From Deltaproteobacteria bacterium (lineage in GTDB: Bacteria; Desulfobacterota; Syntrophorhabdia; Syntrophorhabdales; Syntrophorhabdaceae), in assembly GCA_003506795.1 (NCBI GenBank), contig DNYO01000057.1, positions 1 to 5,592 on the forward strand: a DNA stretch of 5,592 nucleotides, read 5' to 3'. Shown here piece by piece: positions 3,745 to 5,592 of this stretch (positions within the stretch are counted from its first letter, which is position 1; every line of letters begins with the position of its first letter). The translations under genes were made by a program, and so were the position numbers. Under the pieces are notes generated by a model. It was not told the DNA's origin and made no database searches. It saw only the letters and a list, made by a program, of their open reading frames with translations.

Positions 3745-5592
3745 TCATGCGGAATGGTTCCATTTCCAGTCAAGTATCTCCGGCATGTCCTTACCGTACT
3801 TGCGAATGTACTGCCTATGTTCGATGAGCTTTTCCTTGAGCAACTGCTTCAGGTGGATGCCCCTGTCGCCAGTCTGCGGCAGGCGGTCGATGGTATCCAT
3901 AACCAGGTGAAAACGGTCCAGGTCGTTCAGCACCGTCATGTCGAATGGAGTGGTGATGGTGCCCTCTTCCTTGTAACCGCGGACATGGAAATTATCGTGG
4001 TTTGTCCGGCGGTAGGTAAGCCGGTGGATCAGCCACGGATACCCGTGGAAGGCGAAGATGACTGGCTTGTCCTCTGTAAAGATCGCGTCGAAAGCCTCGT
4101 CGCTCAAACCGTGGGGATGTTCGCTCTGCGGCTGCAGCTTCATGAGGTCCACGACATTGACGACGCGGATTTTCAGGTCGGGCAGATGTTCGCGCATGAT
4201 GGAGACAGCGGCGAGCGCCTCCAGTGTTGGCACATCGCCGCAGCATGCCATGACCACGTCGGGTCCGGCGCCCCTGTCGCTGCAGGCCCATTGCCAGATA
4301 CCAATCCCTTGCGCGCAATGCTCTACCGCGGCATTCATGGTCAGCCATTGAGGCGCCTGATATTTCCCCGCGATCACGACGTTGACGTAGTGGCGGCTAC
4401 GCAGGCAATGATCCCAGACGGAGAGCAGGCAGTTGGCGTCGGGCGGAAGATATACACGCACGACTGATGCCTTCTTGTTCACGACGTGATCTATGAAGCC
4501 TGGGTCCTGATGGGTAAAGCCGTTATGGGCCTGCTGCCAGACGTGGGAGGCAAGAAGATAGTTCAGCGAGGCTATTTCCCGCCGCCAGGGTAATTCCGCG
4601 GAAACCTTCAGCCACTTGGCATGCTGGTTGAACATCGAATCAATGATGTGGATGAAAGCCTCGTAACTATTGAACATTCCGTGCCGACCGGTGAGCAGGT
4701 AGCCTTCGAGCCAGCCTTCGCACTGATGCTCGCTCAGAATCTCCATGACTCTGCCGTCAGGCGCAAGGAACTCGTCGTTGTCCTGCGTCCGCGCGTCCCA
4801 CTGGCGGCTGGTTGCCTCGAACACGGCGTTCAGGCGGTTGGAGAGAGTTTCGTCGGGGCCGAAGATCCGGAAATTGCGCTGCCCGCGGTTGAGCCTGATC
4901 ACATCGCGCAGGAACGCGCCGAGCTCGTGCGTGTCGGCAGCCTGAACGGATCCTGGTGACGGTACGTTCACCGCGTAGTTCCGGAAATCCGGCATGATAA
5001 GGTCGCGAAGGAGCAGTCCGCCGTTGGCGTGGGGATTCGCGCCCATGCGGCGTTCGCCATTCGGCGCCAGCTCTGCCAGTTCCGATCTCAAGCAGCCGGA
5101 CTCCTCGAAAATTTCCTCCGGCCGGTAGCTCTTGAGCCATTCTTCCAAAAGCTTGAGATGTTCAGGATGCTCGGCATCCACGGCAAGGGGTATCTGGTGT
5201 GCGCGGAACGTCCCTTCGATCTGCAGACCATCTACGACTTTTGGTCCGGTCCAGCCCTTGGGTGATTTGAGGACGATCATGGGCCAGCGCGGGCGAGTGG
5301 TGTCGCCGAGGATGCGGGCTTCGTGCCGGATCCTCTTGATCTCCTCAACCGCCTGGTCGAGAGTTGCCGCCATTGTTTCGTGCATCAGCACGGGGTCGTC
5401 GCCCTCGACGAAATACGGTGTCCACCCGCAGCCACGGAGCAACTGTTCCAGTTCCTCTCGGGTGATGCGGGCCAGGATGGTTGGGTTGGCGATCTTGTAG
5501 CCGTTGAGGTGCAGGATCGGCAGCACGGTTCCATCGGTGACCGGATCCAGAAATTTGTTGGAATGCCACGCCGTAGCCAGTGGACCCGTTTC
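3745..5592 (-). CDS. xfp: Phosphoketolase (xylulose-5-phosphate/fructose-6-phosphate), 5' end cut by window
   Basis: Thiamine-diphosphate enzyme that splits xylulose 5-phosphate (often also fructose 6-phosphate) with phosphate into acetyl phosphate and glyceraldehyde 3-phosphate (or erythrose 4-phosphate). The frame is open to the right edge, beginning ETGPLATAWHSNKFLDP, so the GTG at 5526 is an internal Val and not the start. 615 residues are present; the family is about 790-830, so roughly 175-200 N-terminal residues lie outside. Seen in order (numbered from the edge): the end of the first TPP domain with LPILHLNGYKIANP (24-37), KSPKGWTGPK (about 109-118), the second domain with RIFGPDETLSN (242-252), GYLLTGRHGMFNSYEAF (297-313), which holds the TPP-activating Glu of the family, HNGFTHQDPG (about 356-365), and the C-terminal domain with FHGYPWLIHRL and NFHVRGYKEEGTITTPFDM. 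No frameshift is seen. More GC-rich than its neighbours. No acetate kinase gene is in view. Confidence 0.96.
   Translation of the reverse strand, partial: ETGPLATAWHSNKFLDPVTDGTVLPILHLNGYKIANPTILARITREELEQLLRGCGWTPYFVEGDDPVLMHETMAATLDQAVEEIKRIRHEARILGDTTRPRWPMIVLKSPKGWTGPKVVDGLQIEGTFRAHQIPLAVDAEHPEHLKLLEEWLKSYRPEEIFEESGCLRSELAELAPNGERRMGANPHANGGLLLRDLIMPDFRNYAVNVPSPGSVQAADTHELGAFLRDVIRLNRGQRNFRIFGPDETLSNRLNAVFEATSRQWDARTQDNDEFLAPDGRVMEILSEHQCEGWLEGYLLTGRHGMFNSYEAFIHIIDSMFNQHAKWLKVSAELPWRREIASLNYLLASHVWQQAHNGFTHQDPGFIDHVVNKKASVVRVYLPPDANCLLSVWDHCLRSRHYVNVVIAGKYQAPQWLTMNAAVEHCAQGIGIWQWACSDRGAGPDVVMACCGDVPTLEALAAVSIMREHLPDLKIRVVNVVDLMKLQPQSEHPHGLSDEAFDAIFTEDKPVIFAFHGYPWLIHRLTYRRTNHDNFHVRGYKEEGTITTPFDMTVLNDLDRFHLVMDTIDRLPQTGDRGIHLKQLLKEKLIEHRQYIRKYGKDMPEILDWKWNHSA

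Noticed and set aside
3703..4467. 254-codon plus-strand ORF
   Set aside because: Lies antisense to phosphoketolase, whose minus-strand frame shows clear family motifs throughout; the plus frame is a GC-driven shadow.
1..5592. CRISPR array, tRNA or rRNA genes, complete insertion sequence
   Set aside because: No regularly spaced repeats, no cloverleaf or rRNA signatures and no transposase were found on either strand.

Overview
The window (5,592 bases) looks like bacterial chromosome, most probably from an anaerobe. The main clues are an RsgA sequence of the clostridial type, a DUF3795 cysteine-rich protein of a kind common in anaerobes, strong GGAGG-type ribosome sites and sigma-70-like promoters. 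The species cannot be fixed from this sequence. The right third (phosphoketolase) is visibly richer in G and C than the middle.

Layout from left to right. Positions 1-282 hold no gene I can support, but contain several small inverted repeats. A complete HIT-family nucleotide hydrolase/transferase gene follows (283-666, +). Then comes a short stretch with a 25-codon ORF behind a good ribosome site, possibly the decayed start of a gene. On the minus strand lie a type II toxin-antitoxin pair (toxin 1124-1423 first, antitoxin 831-1121 second) with its own promoter, a 230-base spacer with no clear gene, and a DUF3795 protein (1656-2147) with a promoter and operator-like inverted repeat. On the plus strand, 2352-2908 is an area of decay: the 5' end of a DJ-1/PfpI-family gene (46 codons, then stop), then rsgA (2651-3674), which is split by a frameshift at about 2891-2900. 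Reading on the minus strand from the right edge, and converging on rsgA, is a 5'-truncated phosphoketolase gene (xfp, 3745-5592).

The genes do not form one pathway. Phosphoketolase makes acetyl phosphate from sugar phosphates; RsgA would help 30S ribosome maturation but appears broken; the toxin-antitoxin pair is self-contained. No new multi-gene system is evident. The most interesting signals are regulatory or evolutionary: (1) a stem in front of rsgA that pairs with its ribosome site, with a 9-residue leader ORF running through the opposite arm; (2) the rsgA lesion, which looks like a deletion between two copies of a short repeat; (3) operator-like inverted repeats lying on the promoters of the toxin-antitoxin operon and of the DUF3795 gene; and (4) gene remnants next to both.
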